Positions 15,090 to 22,450 of a stretch of DNA of 24,098 nucleotides are shown one piece after another (position 1 is the stretch's first letter; every line of letters starts with the position of its first letter). Where the stretch lies: the NCBI GenBank assembly GCA_964411275.1, contig CAYPKG010000029.1, positions 1 to 24,098 of the forward strand, in the 5' to 3' direction. The position numbers and the translations under genes were made by a program. Under the pieces are notes generated by a model. The model searched no databases, had not been told where the DNA came from, and saw nothing but the letters and a program-made list of their open reading frames with translations. The DNA is from CAYPKG01 sp964411275 (GTDB lineage: Bacteria; Bacillota; Clostridia; Christensenellales; CAG-138).

Positions 15090-15130
15090 TATTTATTGTT
15101 TCTCTCTTTCATGCTTTATCATACGTGTTT

Positions 15131-15159
15131 ATTATAAGCCAAATCATGGGTTGCCGCAA
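15131..15159 (-). promoter_or_regulatory. Promoter of the HAD phosphatase gene
   Basis: TTGCGG (15159-15154), 17 bp and a perfect TATAAT (15136-15131) lie 41 nt upstream of the ATG. Confidence 0.6.
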
Positions 15160-15218
15160 TGAAAACCGATTTCTTTATATAAATTTGAAACAGGCAGTAT
15201 TTTCTAATTCCTCCTTCC

Positions 15219-15247
15219 GCATAAAAGAACTTTCCCAACAAATACTA
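15219..15247 (+). promoter_or_regulatory. Possible sigma-G promoter of spoVT
   Basis: GCATA (15219-15223), 17 bp and AATACTA (15241-15247) fit the forespore sigma-G pattern (-35 GNATR, -10 CATNNTA) with one mismatch in the -10. spoVT is a sigma-G gene in Bacillus subtilis. No competing sigma-A promoter was seen. The start would be near 15254. Confidence 0.5.
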
Positions 15248-15294
15248 AGGACACAACAAAACGGAAAACAGCGTGGTTTAGGAGGGCATCTCAA

Positions 15295-15849
15295 TTGAAA
15301 GCAACAGGTATCGTACGGCGCATTGACGAATTGGGCCGCGTGGTCATCCCCAAGGAGATCCGGCGCACACTTAGAATACGAGAAGGCGATCCGCTGGAGA
15401 TATTTACGGACCGCGAGGGCGAAATCATCCTTAAGAAATATTCTCCCATCGGAGAGCTTGGCGAGTTCGCCAAGGAATTTACCGGCAGCATGCATCATGT
15501 CCTTGGGCATATCTGTGCCATATGCGATAAGGACGTGATCATTACCGTGGCGGGCGGCAGCCGGCGTGAGCTATCGGAAAAGCGAGTACATGAGGACGTT
15601 GAAAACCTGATGCACACGCGTGGCAAGGTTCTCGCAAGCGCCTCACGGGGGGAGAAGCTCCTCCATGTCACCGCCGAAGAGGAGGATTTTATCTACAAGT
15701 CCCAGGTAATCGTTCCCATTCTGGCAGAGGGTGACGCCATTGGCGCTATTCTCGTGCTCTCAAGGGAGCCTGACGCAGGCTTCAGCGAGGTGGAGTTTAA
15801 GGTTGCGGAGACCGCCGCAGGCTTTATCGGCCGGCAAATGGAGCAATAG
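15295..15849 (+). CDS. spoVT: Stage V sporulation protein T
   Basis: SpoVT is a forespore transcription factor that adjusts sigma-G gene expression and so affects spore coat and germination. The 184-residue protein has an AbrB-type swapped-hairpin DNA-binding domain (1-50; MKATGIVRRIDELGRVVIPK, then TLRIREGDPLEIF) and a GAF-like domain (about 58-182). The start is TTG at 15295, with AGGAGG 9 nt upstream; no ATG exists before the conserved region. It is transcribed alone, with a hairpin after the stop codon. It is good evidence that the organism forms spores or descends from a spore former. Confidence 0.95.
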   Translation: MKATGIVRRIDELGRVVIPKEIRRTLRIREGDPLEIFTDREGEIILKKYSPIGELGEFAKEFTGSMHHVLGHICAICDKDVIITVAGGSRRELSEKRVHEDVENLMHTRGKVLASASRGEKLLHVTAEEEDFIYKSQVIVPILAEGDAIGAILVLSREPDAGFSEVEFKVAETAAGFIGRQMEQ

Positions 15850-15866
15850 AAATTCATAACCTGCCA

Positions 15867-15895
15867 CAGGGACGCCGTGATGCGCGGCGCCCCTG
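15867..15895 (+). terminator. Probable spoVT terminator
   Basis: CAGGGACGCCG (15867-15877) pairs with CGGCGCCCCTG (15885-15895) with one mismatch and a 7-nt loop. The tail (CTTTGCG) has few T residues, so it may be inefficient. Confidence 0.5.
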
Positions 15896-15920
15896 CTTTG
15901 CGTGTATGGAGGTTTATGGC

Positions 15921-15995
15921 ATGGCGTTTTCGTTCCACCCTGCACTATATATATATGTCTATGAGCAATGGTCCGTGACACATAAAAAGCGGTAA
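15921..15995 (+). CDS. Possible 24-residue small ORF
   Basis: An ATG at 15921 has GGAGG (15908-15912) 8 nt upstream and runs 24 codons to TAA. The product starts MAFSFHPALYIY and ends VTHKKR. It lies between the spoVT hairpin and the mgtA promoter. Only the ribosome-binding site supports it, and no family is recognised. The region also contains an alternating TA run. Confidence 0.2.
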   Translation: MAFSFHPALYIYVYEQWSVTHKKR

Positions 15996-16070
15996 TCTTC
16001 AGGGTACAGCATATCCTGAGACTTATAGCGGACAACCCGGCTCAATTCCCAGTTAGATACATTGCTTTCC

Positions 16071-16099
16071 TTGACGTTTTATCCTTTCAATGTTATGAT
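16071..16099 (+). promoter_or_regulatory. Promoter of the mgtA leader
   Basis: TTGACG (16071-16076), 17 bp and TATGAT (16094-16099) lie about 250 nt before the mgtA ATG. The predicted start near 16106 leaves a leader of roughly 240 nt. Confidence 0.6.
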
Positions 16100-16142
16100 A
16101 ATTTTTGACTCATTGAGTACATGATGGTAAGGAAGTGAGATA

Positions 16143-16250
16143 TTGGACGGCAATCCACGAAGTTACTTGAGAAGCTTCATCTCCCATAAAAATATAAACC
16201 GATCGGCTTGCGTCGGTTACGCTTGGTCGTCCATTGCACATATTTGGTGA
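16143..16250 (+). CDS. Possible 35-residue leader ORF upstream of mgtA
   Basis: A TTG at 16143 has AAGGA (16129-16133) 9 nt upstream and runs 35 codons to TGA, ending 25 nt before the terminator stem. The product starts MDGNPRSYLRSF and ends SSIAHIW. It has no proline or acidic run of the kind linked to Mg2+ sensing in enteric leader peptides. It spans both arms of the long-range pairing, so translation could change leader folding. It could also be a chance frame in a structured RNA. Confidence 0.3.
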   Translation: MDGNPRSYLRSFISHKNINRSACVGYAWSSIAHIW

Positions 16251-16275
16251 TGGGCTGATTGACCCTTGCTATGGC

Positions 16276-16298
16276 GCCGCCCTTCGGGCGGCTTTTTT
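16276..16298 (+). terminator. Intrinsic terminator inside the mgtA leader
   Basis: GCCGCCC, loop TTC, GGGCGGC and then T6. It lies 50 nt upstream of the mgtA ATG and well downstream of the promoter, so it should stop transcripts before the gene unless it is overridden. Confidence 0.85.
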
Positions 16299-16348
16299 GT
16301 CGCCTTTATATTTTCGTGGGAATGCGAACAAAGAAAGGACGGTTTCCC

Positions 16349-18988
16349 ATGAATTTGCTAAAAAAAGGCAACAGCCAAACACAACAAAGAAAAAATGAAA
16401 GTGAAAAAAATCTGCGAGCATATGCTTTTCTTGACTTGCCGGAATTATATGCAAGGCTTGGTTCTTCATCTGCCGGCCTTTTAGCAGCGCAGGTGGAACA
16501 ACGGCAAGACGTGTACGGTAAAAATGTTATTACATCGGGTAAAAACAACACGGTATGGCGCCGCCTGCGAGATGCCATTGTAAACCCGTTTAACATTGTC
16601 TTATTCATGATTGCTATCATAACATTCCTTACCGATGTCTTATATTCTTCGCGCCCAGATTATTTGACGGTCAGCATCATCTTGTCTATGGTTTTATTAT
16701 CCAGCTTGGTGGCTTTTGTTCAAGGCGAGCGTTCAAACACGGCTGCGGAAAGGCTTACAAATCTGATCTCAAACAAAGCGGATGTTGTGCGGGATGGAAA
16801 GCAAGTCGAGATTGCGATGGATGAAATTGTGCCCGGTGATATCGTGCGGCTATCCTCCGGGGACATGATTCCGGCCGATATTCGTTTTCTGATGGCAAAG
16901 GACGCTTTCGTGGCGCAAGCGGCGCTGACGGGCGAATCTAATCCGGTTGAAAAATATGCTGATATCCGCTCAAAACAGGACGACGCGCTGACAGATCTGA
17001 GCAATATCGGTTTTATGGGTTCTAATATGGTAAGCGGCAGCGCCACAGGCATTGTGGTGGCCACCAATAACGCAACGTATATTGGCTCTATGGCAAAATC
17101 TCTCTCCGGTGACCGGGCCAAAAACAGCTTTGAGCGTGGCGTTGCTTCGGTCAGCGCCCTGCTTATCCGCCTCATGCTTGTCATGGTGCCCGTGGTTCTG
17201 CTGATAAATGGCCTTACCAAAGGGGATTGGGGTGGCTCGCTTTTATTTGCCATTACCATTGCGGTAGGCCTTACCCCGGAAATGCTGCCGGTGATTATCA
17301 CATCAACTTTGGCGAAAGGCGCGGTTTCCATGTCCAAGCATCAGGTAATTGTGAAGACATTGGGGGCTATACAGACTTTCGGGGAAATTGATATACTGTG
17401 TACAGACAAAACCGGCACGTTGACGGAAGATAGAATTGTACTGGAAAAGTATATGAATGCGTCGGGTGAGGATGACCTGCGAATTTTGCGGCACGCATAC
17501 TTAAACAGCCATTTCCAGACCGGCCTCAAAAATCTCATTGACCTGGCAATTATCAATCGCGCGGTGGACAATGGACTGGACAGCATGATATGTGCATACA
17601 CCCGTGTAGATGAAATACCATTTGATTTTGACAGGCGCAGAATGAGTGTTGTTTTGGAGGATAACAACAGCAAACGTCAGCTGGTTACAAAAGGCGCTGT
17701 CGATGAAATGCTGGCCATCTGCTCGTTTGTGGAATGGGATGGTGAGGTTCTTGAAATGACACCGGACATGCGGCGGCGTGTGCTGATGACCTATGAACAG
17801 TACAATTCCGATGGCCTTCGCATGATTGCCGTGGCGCAGAAAAATGAAGTGCCGGGCATTGAGGTATTTAGCGTGAACGATGAGTGCGATATGGTTCTCA
17901 TCGGGTTTGTGGGTTTTCTCGACCCGCCCAAAGAGAGCGCCAAAGCGGCCATTTCCGCTCTGCGTGAGCACGGGGTTCGCACGGTTGTCCTCACCGGGGA
18001 CAGCGAGGGCGTAGCCGTCAAAGTCTGTGGAAAGGTGGGCGTTGATGTTGCGCACTACCTTTCAGGAAAAGACGTTGAAGCGATGGATGATCTGTCCTTG
18101 CTCAAAGCAGTTAAAACATGCAATCTGTTTGCAAAGCTTTCACCATCACAAAAGGAACGAGTGGTCAAGGCGTTCCAAATAAACGGGCATACCGTGGGGT
18201 ATATGGGCGACGGTATTAACGACGCGCCGCCGTTGCATCAGGCGGACGTTGGCATCTCTGTCGATTCGGCTGTTGATATCGCCAAGGAAACGGCCGACAT
18301 TATACTGCTAAAGAAAGATCTATTGGTTCTTGAGCAAGGCGTCATCGAAGGCCGCAGGACATTTGGAAACATCGTCAAGTATATTAAAATGGCCGCTTCG
18401 GGCAACTTTGGCAATATGATCTCTGTGATATTTGCTTCCATTTTCTTGCCGTTTCTACCCATGTTGCCGGTGCAGATTCTGATGCAAAACTTGCTGTGCG
18501 ATTTTTCTCAACTGGGCATTCCCTTTGACCATGTGGACAAGGAATATTTGCTAAAGCCAAGGAAATGGGAGACTAAATCCATCAAATCCTTTATGGCGTT
18601 TATGGGGCCGCTGAGTTCGGTCTTTGATCTGTTGTGCTTCGCTGTGATGTGGTGGATTATCGGGGCGAACACACCAACGCTTGCGCCCTTGTTTCAATGT
18701 GGGTGGTTTGTGTTTGGCACGGTATCGCAGGTCTTGGTTATCCATATGATTAGATCCGCCAAGATACCTCTTGTTGAGAGCCGGGGCGCCAGACCATTGT
18801 TGATTTCCACGGCGATTGTTGCTGTGGCCGCTGTAATGATAGGGTTTTCGGCCATGGCCACAGGGTTGGATATGGCTGTGCTGCCGCTGAAGTATGCCCC
18901 GTGGCTTATCCTGCTTCTCGCGGGATATTGTTTGTCAACGCAATTGCTTAAAGCAATTTATATCCGGCGTTTTGGAGAGTGGATATAG
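16349..18988 (+). CDS. mgtA: Magnesium-translocating P-type ATPase
   Basis: MgtA is a P3B-type ATPase that brings Mg2+ into the cell. At 879 residues it is close to enteric MgtA. An N-terminal region (about 24-70, with FLDLPELYARLGSS) precedes the first helices. The actuator motif is TGES (194-197), the membrane motif VGLTPEMLP (306-314), the phosphorylated Asp D353 in CTDKTGTLTE, the nucleotide-binding KGA near 448 and the hinge GDGINDAPP (620-628). The last helices follow PFDHVDKEYLLKP. The ATG at 16349 has AAAGGA 9 nt upstream; the frame stays open upstream, but that part crosses the leader terminator. It is the only gene of its transcript. By eye it is more AT-rich than the ribosomal block. 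The leader suggests control by Mg2+ or translation. Confidence 0.95.
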   Translation: MNLLKKGNSQTQQRKNESEKNLRAYAFLDLPELYARLGSSSAGLLAAQVEQRQDVYGKNVITSGKNNTVWRRLRDAIVNPFNIVLFMIAIITFLTDVLYSSRPDYLTVSIILSMVLLSSLVAFVQGERSNTAAERLTNLISNKADVVRDGKQVEIAMDEIVPGDIVRLSSGDMIPADIRFLMAKDAFVAQAALTGESNPVEKYADIRSKQDDALTDLSNIGFMGSNMVSGSATGIVVATNNATYIGSMAKSLSGDRAKNSFERGVASVSALLIRLMLVMVPVVLLINGLTKGDWGGSLLFAITIAVGLTPEMLPVIITSTLAKGAVSMSKHQVIVKTLGAIQTFGEIDILCTDKTGTLTEDRIVLEKYMNASGEDDLRILRHAYLNSHFQTGLKNLIDLAIINRAVDNGLDSMICAYTRVDEIPFDFDRRRMSVVLEDNNSKRQLVTKGAVDEMLAICSFVEWDGEVLEMTPDMRRRVLMTYEQYNSDGLRMIAVAQKNEVPGIEVFSVNDECDMVLIGFVGFLDPPKESAKAAISALREHGVRTVVLTGDSEGVAVKVCGKVGVDVAHYLSGKDVEAMDDLSLLKAVKTCNLFAKLSPSQKERVVKAFQINGHTVGYMGDGINDAPPLHQADVGISVDSAVDIAKETADIILLKKDLLVLEQGVIEGRRTFGNIVKYIKMAASGNFGNMISVIFASIFLPFLPMLPVQILMQNLLCDFSQLGIPFDHVDKEYLLKPRKWETKSIKSFMAFMGPLSSVFDLLCFAVMWWIIGANTPTLAPLFQCGWFVFGTVSQVLVIHMIRSAKIPLVESRGARPLLISTAIVAVAAVMIGFSAMATGLDMAVLPLKYAPWLILLLAGYCLSTQLLKAIYIRRFGEWI

Positions 18989-19036
18989 CTTTTATCTGCT
19001 TCTGAATATTCCAAAGCTTCTTTCGATCGGCAAAAT

Positions 19037-19050
19037 GGCATAAAAATGCC
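19037..19050 (+). terminator. Weak hairpin after mgtA
   Basis: GGCAT, loop AAAA, ATGCC and then GCACATTTTT. The short stem and displaced T tract make it a weak terminator candidate. It is the best one seen after mgtA on this strand. Confidence 0.3.
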
Positions 19051-19080
19051 GCACATTTTTCAAATCCACGGCTGGACAAA

Positions 19081-19119
19081 AAGGGGCTGTCAACGCGGAA
19101 AACGTGGAGACAGCTCCTT
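19081..19119. repeat. 11-bp inverted repeat between mgtA and the zinc-ribbon gene
   Basis: AAGGGGCTGTC (19081-19091) and GACAGCTCCTT (19109-19119) pair with one G-U, and an inner CGCG/CGTG adds pairs. An A run lies on the left side only, so it looks like a terminator for the minus strand, where no gene ends nearby. It may be a remnant of a mobile-element end. The rest of the 325-nt gap holds one more small dyad (CGAAC-TTTA-GTTCG, 19177-19190) and the promoter below. Confidence 0.5.
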
Positions 19120-19197
19120 CACGTTCGATTTCATTACCTGGTGCCGCCCCGATCGATACTCATTCTAAAACCTTCCCGAACTTTAGTTCGTTTGTTA

Positions 19198-19226
19198 TTG
19201 CATATTGGAATATCCTGTGATAAAAT
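19198..19226 (+). promoter_or_regulatory. Promoter of the zinc-ribbon membrane protein gene
   Basis: TTGCAT (19198-19203), 17 bp and TAAAAT (19221-19226), preceded by TGTGA. The leader would be about 80 nt. Confidence 0.5.
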
Positions 19227-19313
19227 ACGGTTATCCACGAATGTAATCAGCCGTTTTTGCTCCAATTGCGCCAAGCCGATAGATTAAACCGCCTAATTTA
19301 AGGAGGGATGCCC

Positions 19314-20804
19314 ATGCGCCCACGCCATTTTTTTGCTTTTCTTTTGGCTCTGCTGACATTGTTCGCCCCTGTACCAGCTTTCGCTACAGGTTCAACAATA
19401 ATCCCCTTAACGGGTGATATGCAAATTACAATTCCCGGCAAGTGGAAATTGGATATAGCGGAAGACGAAAACTCGGAGAATAACATCACGATACGCGGGT
19501 ATTATCAGCAGATGGCCTTTGCCTTTGTTGTGACTATGCCACAAGATGGCTTTGTTCCAGATACATTAGAGAAGCTTCAATATTTTGCCGACCAGATCGG
19601 AGCGGAAGTTAGAGATACCGGCGATTTTTCCTATATTGTCAATGCAGATCGAACGGAAGAAGACGGCGTATTTTTTCAGCATTATTACGCTTACCTGAAC
19701 GGGCGGGACATACAGTTTATACTCTCAAAGGATGCACCCTTAACAGACGCGGACGTCGCGGAGTTTGACGGCATCTGGCGCAGCCTTTCCAAGCAAGAAG
19801 AGCCCCGCAACCACACATTCATCCCCTACGCGGATGATGATCTCGTCACCACAATCCCATCAGACTGGACAGTATATGATAAAACTACCCCTCCTGAGGT
19901 ATTAAAGGAAAACAGTCTGGACTCTGATGCTTTTGAAGATGGATCAAGGCGGTTTTATGCCTTGCATGGATCGGATTATATGTTTCTGTCCGTGCACCCA
20001 AATACTACGGGAAAAAATTTCAACGAATGCACGCCGGAAGAAATGGAGGCTTTCGTCGCATCCTGGATCACCACCGATGACGATCTGATTACCTATGAAA
20101 TTCGTGATAGAGGCGACTTCCCATACGCTTGTGCAAGTTATGTTGTGCCAGGTTTAGAGGCGATTGGCGGACGCAGTATCGTTTATTCTACTACGGTTTA
20201 TCACCTTACTGTTTTTCTTTCTCTTTTTACTGTCGGCGAGCCTTCCGAAAATGCCTTAGCATCCCAGCAATCCATTTGGGACGGCATGACGTTCTTTGCC
20301 GCATTCGCACCGGAAACCACCGCTTCGCCTACTGCTATGCTCCCCAGTTCCGGGAGCGAAAGTTATCCTACGGATGCCCCCGCCCAGGGAAACGCCGCGA
20401 ATGTCCCCAAGGATGATCCCGTATATATTCTCTTCATTGTGGCCCTGTTCTGCATTATCCCCTTGGTCCTATTAGCAATATACTTCTACAAGCGCCGGAA
20501 AAAGCCACCCCATAAACCTGACGATGAGGGATATATCCCGGTATCCTGGCTGGGAAAACCCGTCCCGCCCGGGTCGGTGCCGGAACCCGAGCCTGGGCCG
20601 GAACCGTTGCCCGCGCTTGAAGATGAACCCTGCCCGGATACAGTTTGCGAACCTGAACTGATTTCTGAAACGGAACCTTCCTCTGTACCCCAGCCGGATG
20701 AGCCCGTTCCCGAACATCAGTTTTGCCGGTTTTGCGGGCAGCCTATCAAAGCGGATGCCCGGTTTTGTAGGTATTGCGGGAAAGAACTCGGCCATTTTAC
20801 TTGA
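19314..20804 (+). CDS. Exported single-pass membrane protein with C-terminal zinc ribbon
   Basis: No named family is recognised. With the ATG at 19314 the protein has 496 residues (AGGAGG 7 nt upstream; the ATG at 19308 is too close). A signal peptide ends PAFA near residue 24. The outside part seems to contain two related modules: the first begins IIPLTGDMQITIPGKWKLD (about 29-47), the second FIPYADDDLVTTIPSDWTVYD (about 169-189, first 19 residues comparable). A Ser/Thr/Pro linker leads to one membrane helix (about 369-392), then KRRKK, a Pro/Glu-rich stretch and a cytoplasmic zinc ribbon with CRFC and CRYC (C471, C474, C485, C488). This layout suggests a cell-surface protein with a cytoplasmic interaction module. 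It stands alone, with its own promoter and a terminator after it. Confidence 0.8.
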   Translation: MRPRHFFAFLLALLTLFAPVPAFATGSTIIPLTGDMQITIPGKWKLDIAEDENSENNITIRGYYQQMAFAFVVTMPQDGFVPDTLEKLQYFADQIGAEVRDTGDFSYIVNADRTEEDGVFFQHYYAYLNGRDIQFILSKDAPLTDADVAEFDGIWRSLSKQEEPRNHTFIPYADDDLVTTIPSDWTVYDKTTPPEVLKENSLDSDAFEDGSRRFYALHGSDYMFLSVHPNTTGKNFNECTPEEMEAFVASWITTDDDLITYEIRDRGDFPYACASYVVPGLEAIGGRSIVYSTTVYHLTVFLSLFTVGEPSENALASQQSIWDGMTFFAAFAPETTASPTAMLPSSGSESYPTDAPAQGNAANVPKDDPVYILFIVALFCIIPLVLLAIYFYKRRKKPPHKPDDEGYIPVSWLGKPVPPGSVPEPEPGPEPLPALEDEPCPDTVCEPELISETEPSSVPQPDEPVPEHQFCRFCGQPIKADARFCRYCGKELGHFT

Positions 20805-20811
20805 ACCATAA

Positions 20812-20840
20812 GCCGGACAGGGAACTCTCCCCTGCCCGGC
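20812..20840. terminator. Bidirectional terminator between convergent genes
   Basis: GCCGGACAGGG (20812-20822) pairs with CCCTGCCCGGC (20830-20840) with one mismatch and a 7-nt loop. It starts 7 nt after the plus-strand stop and 22 nt past the MerR-family stop on the other strand. Neither tail is a clean T run. Confidence 0.65.
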
Positions 20841-20862
20841 CTGCTTTGCTTGTATTTCTTAG

Positions 20863-21672
20863 TTATTTCTTTTGCACCGGCACCTGTATTTCGGTCAGCC
20901 ATTCTTCGGCGCTTTCCTTGTTCCAAATGCCGTCAATGTAGCTTTCCCGTACATTGTAGGCGATGCGGTAGCCATTTTGCTCCACCCACTCCATGGCGTA
21001 GGCATAGGCCTCCCCCAGCCCTTCATACGCCCCGCGGTGCAGCACCGAAACGGCGGTAATTGCGGGAATGTCCTTGAACACCACGCCGTCGCCGTCCTTC
21101 CCCCGGCTTGTAACTGCCTGGCAGATTTCCACGTTGATGTCGGTATCCCGGTATTCGCCGTCCAGATACACGTTAAAACAATAATTTGGTTCCACGCACT
21201 TGATGTCCGGGTTTGCCCTGTGCACCTTTTCGCCCAGCTCGGGCATGATGTGGTTCAATGACGCATAGTTGGGCAGGGTATACTTCGCTGAAAACACCGT
21301 AAACGCCGGAATTTCTTTTAATACTGCCTGATACTTCATGTTTTGACCCTCTTTCTGCTCATTGATGTAGTGGTTTAACCGAAAGAGCCGGTCGGTGACG
21401 CTTTGCGCTTCGCTTTCAAGCTCGGCTTTGCGCTGCTTAAGTATACCCATGACGTTGTGGCCATCAACGATCTCGGATATTTCAGGGATCGAAAACCCCA
21501 TCTGCCGCAGCGCAACGATTTCACTCAGCCTGAAAAGTTGGCTTGTTGCATAATAGCGATAGCCGGTTTCCTCGTCGACCTGTGCTGGTATCAGCAGGCC
21601 CACTTCATCATAATGATGCAGCGTCTTGATCGTTACCCGCCCAAGCTTTGAAAACATACCGATGCGATACAT
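20863..21672 (-). CDS. MerR-family regulator with GyrI-like effector domain
   Basis: This 269-residue regulator has a MerR winged helix (1-70: YRIGMFSKLGRVTIKTLHHYDEVGLL, placed at 2-27, then ETGYRYY), a dimerising coiled coil (about 75-110) and a GyrI-like/BmrR-type ligand domain (about 112-266). The layout matches BmrR, which senses hydrophobic or cationic drugs and activates efflux genes. No transporter gene is next to it, so its target may be itself or elsewhere. The ATG at 21672 has AAAGGA about 13 nt upstream. The upstream promoter is of the MerR-regulated type. Confidence 0.92.
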   Translation of the reverse strand: MYRIGMFSKLGRVTIKTLHHYDEVGLLIPAQVDEETGYRYYATSQLFRLSEIVALRQMGFSIPEISEIVDGHNVMGILKQRKAELESEAQSVTDRLFRLNHYINEQKEGQNMKYQAVLKEIPAFTVFSAKYTLPNYASLNHIMPELGEKVHRANPDIKCVEPNYCFNVYLDGEYRDTDINVEICQAVTSRGKDGDGVVFKDIPAITAVSVLHRGAYEGLGEAYAYAMEWVEQNGYRIAYNVRESYIDGIWNKESAEEWLTEIQVPVQKK

Positions 21673-21701
21673 TGTGTCCCCGTCCTTTCTTTCGTACTTT
21701 C

Positions 21702-21732
21702 AGCCTACATCCTCCGGCAACAGGAGAGTCAA
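21702..21732 (-). promoter_or_regulatory. MerR-type promoter/operator of the GyrI-domain regulator
   Basis: TTGACT (21732-21727) and TAGGCT (21707-21702) are separated by 19 bp, longer than the sigma-A optimum. The spacer carries a CTCC-N7-GGAG dyad. A stretched spacer with a central dyad is the hallmark of promoters that MerR proteins activate by DNA distortion. It implies autoregulation. Confidence 0.75.
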
Positions 21733-21785
21733 GGGTATTTTGAAAAACTTTATGAATTAGCATTCACTTGCCACAACCATAACCG

Positions 21786-22448
21786 CTAACCGTTACTTGC
21801 TAAAATGAAATAATGCTTGCTGTTTCTTCTTTGTCCTTCGAAGTAACAGTCATCTATATGCCGAATTCGCAGCAACTCCATATTGGAATCAGAAAACAAT
21901 TTGACGATATCATCCAAATCGACATAGTAATGTGGAATATCCTTCTCCGGCCCATCCGCTGTTTTTAATACGGTGTTTTCATCGATCTTTGGATAACCGG
22001 CTTCAACAAAACTCCAGGTTTCTTTTGAACAAAGCGTCATGTAGATTTCGCCGCCGGGCTTCACAATACGCTTTATCTCGTTCATAATTTTCCCCATACC
22101 GGCAGTATTGGTATGAGAAATAACATGATAAGCAAATAAGCAGTCGAAGCTATTATTTTGATAAGGCAGCGATACCATATCCGCGATTTGCATGTTGATT
22201 TTAAGTTCTTCTCTCTGTGCCCAGGCCCGCAGATATTCTATCCCATTTGACGACAAATCAAAGGCCGAAACGCGAAAGCCCTGTTGTGAGAAGAAAACGC
22301 TATGGCGCCCTAACCCACAGCCAAAATCGAGAAGATCGATAAATCCTTTGGCCTTCCATCTGGCTGAAATAGAGTAGCTATCTTCACTTGGGTTGAGCCA
22401 TATTGGATCTTTTTCTTGTTTCCAATCCCATGGTTTTGATAGAGACAA
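21786..22448 (-). CDS. Class I SAM-dependent methyltransferase
   Basis: This 220-residue methyltransferase has a Rossmann fold. Motif I is LLDFGCGLGRHS (39-50), the acidic residue after strand 2 is D64 in AFDLS, motif II is in IADMVSLPY (88-96) and motif III is RIVKPGGEIYM (127-137). It resembles the broad Methyltransf_11/TehB-like group, and the substrate cannot be predicted. The start is TTG at 22448, with GGAGG 7 nt upstream placed inside the end of codA. The two genes are 2 nt apart, so they are co-transcribed and probably coupled. Confidence 0.85.
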   Translation of the reverse strand: MSLSKPWDWKQEKDPIWLNPSEDSYSISARWKAKGFIDLLDFGCGLGRHSVFFSQQGFRVSAFDLSSNGIEYLRAWAQREELKINMQIADMVSLPYQNNSFDCLFAYHVISHTNTAGMGKIMNEIKRIVKPGGEIYMTLCSKETWSFVEAGYPKIDENTVLKTADGPEKDIPHYYVDLDDIVKLFSDSNMELLRIRHIDDCYFEGQRRNSKHYFILASNG

Positions 22449-22450
22449 TA

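Larger units (their letters stand above)
16106..16298 (+). ncRNA. Candidate attenuator leader of mgtA
   Basis: The leader has a long-range pairing TGGACG (16144-16149) with CGTCCA (16228-16233), an inner hairpin AACCGA/TCGGTT (16197-16202 with 16213-16218) and a strong terminator at its end. GGACGGC (16145-16151) can alternatively pair at 6 of 7 positions with the 5' arm of the terminator (GCCGCCC, 16276-16282). The two pairings exclude each other, as in an attenuator. I do not recognise M-box or yybP-ykoY core sequences. A reading frame also crosses the same segment. Confidence 0.45.

Noticed and set aside
16106..16298. M-box or yybP-ykoY riboswitch before mgtA
   Set aside because: The conserved cores I know for these families were not seen; only the terminator and general layout fit.
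17501..18055. 184-codon minus-strand frame inside mgtA
   Set aside because: It is antisense to conserved P-type ATPase domains with no start signals of its own.
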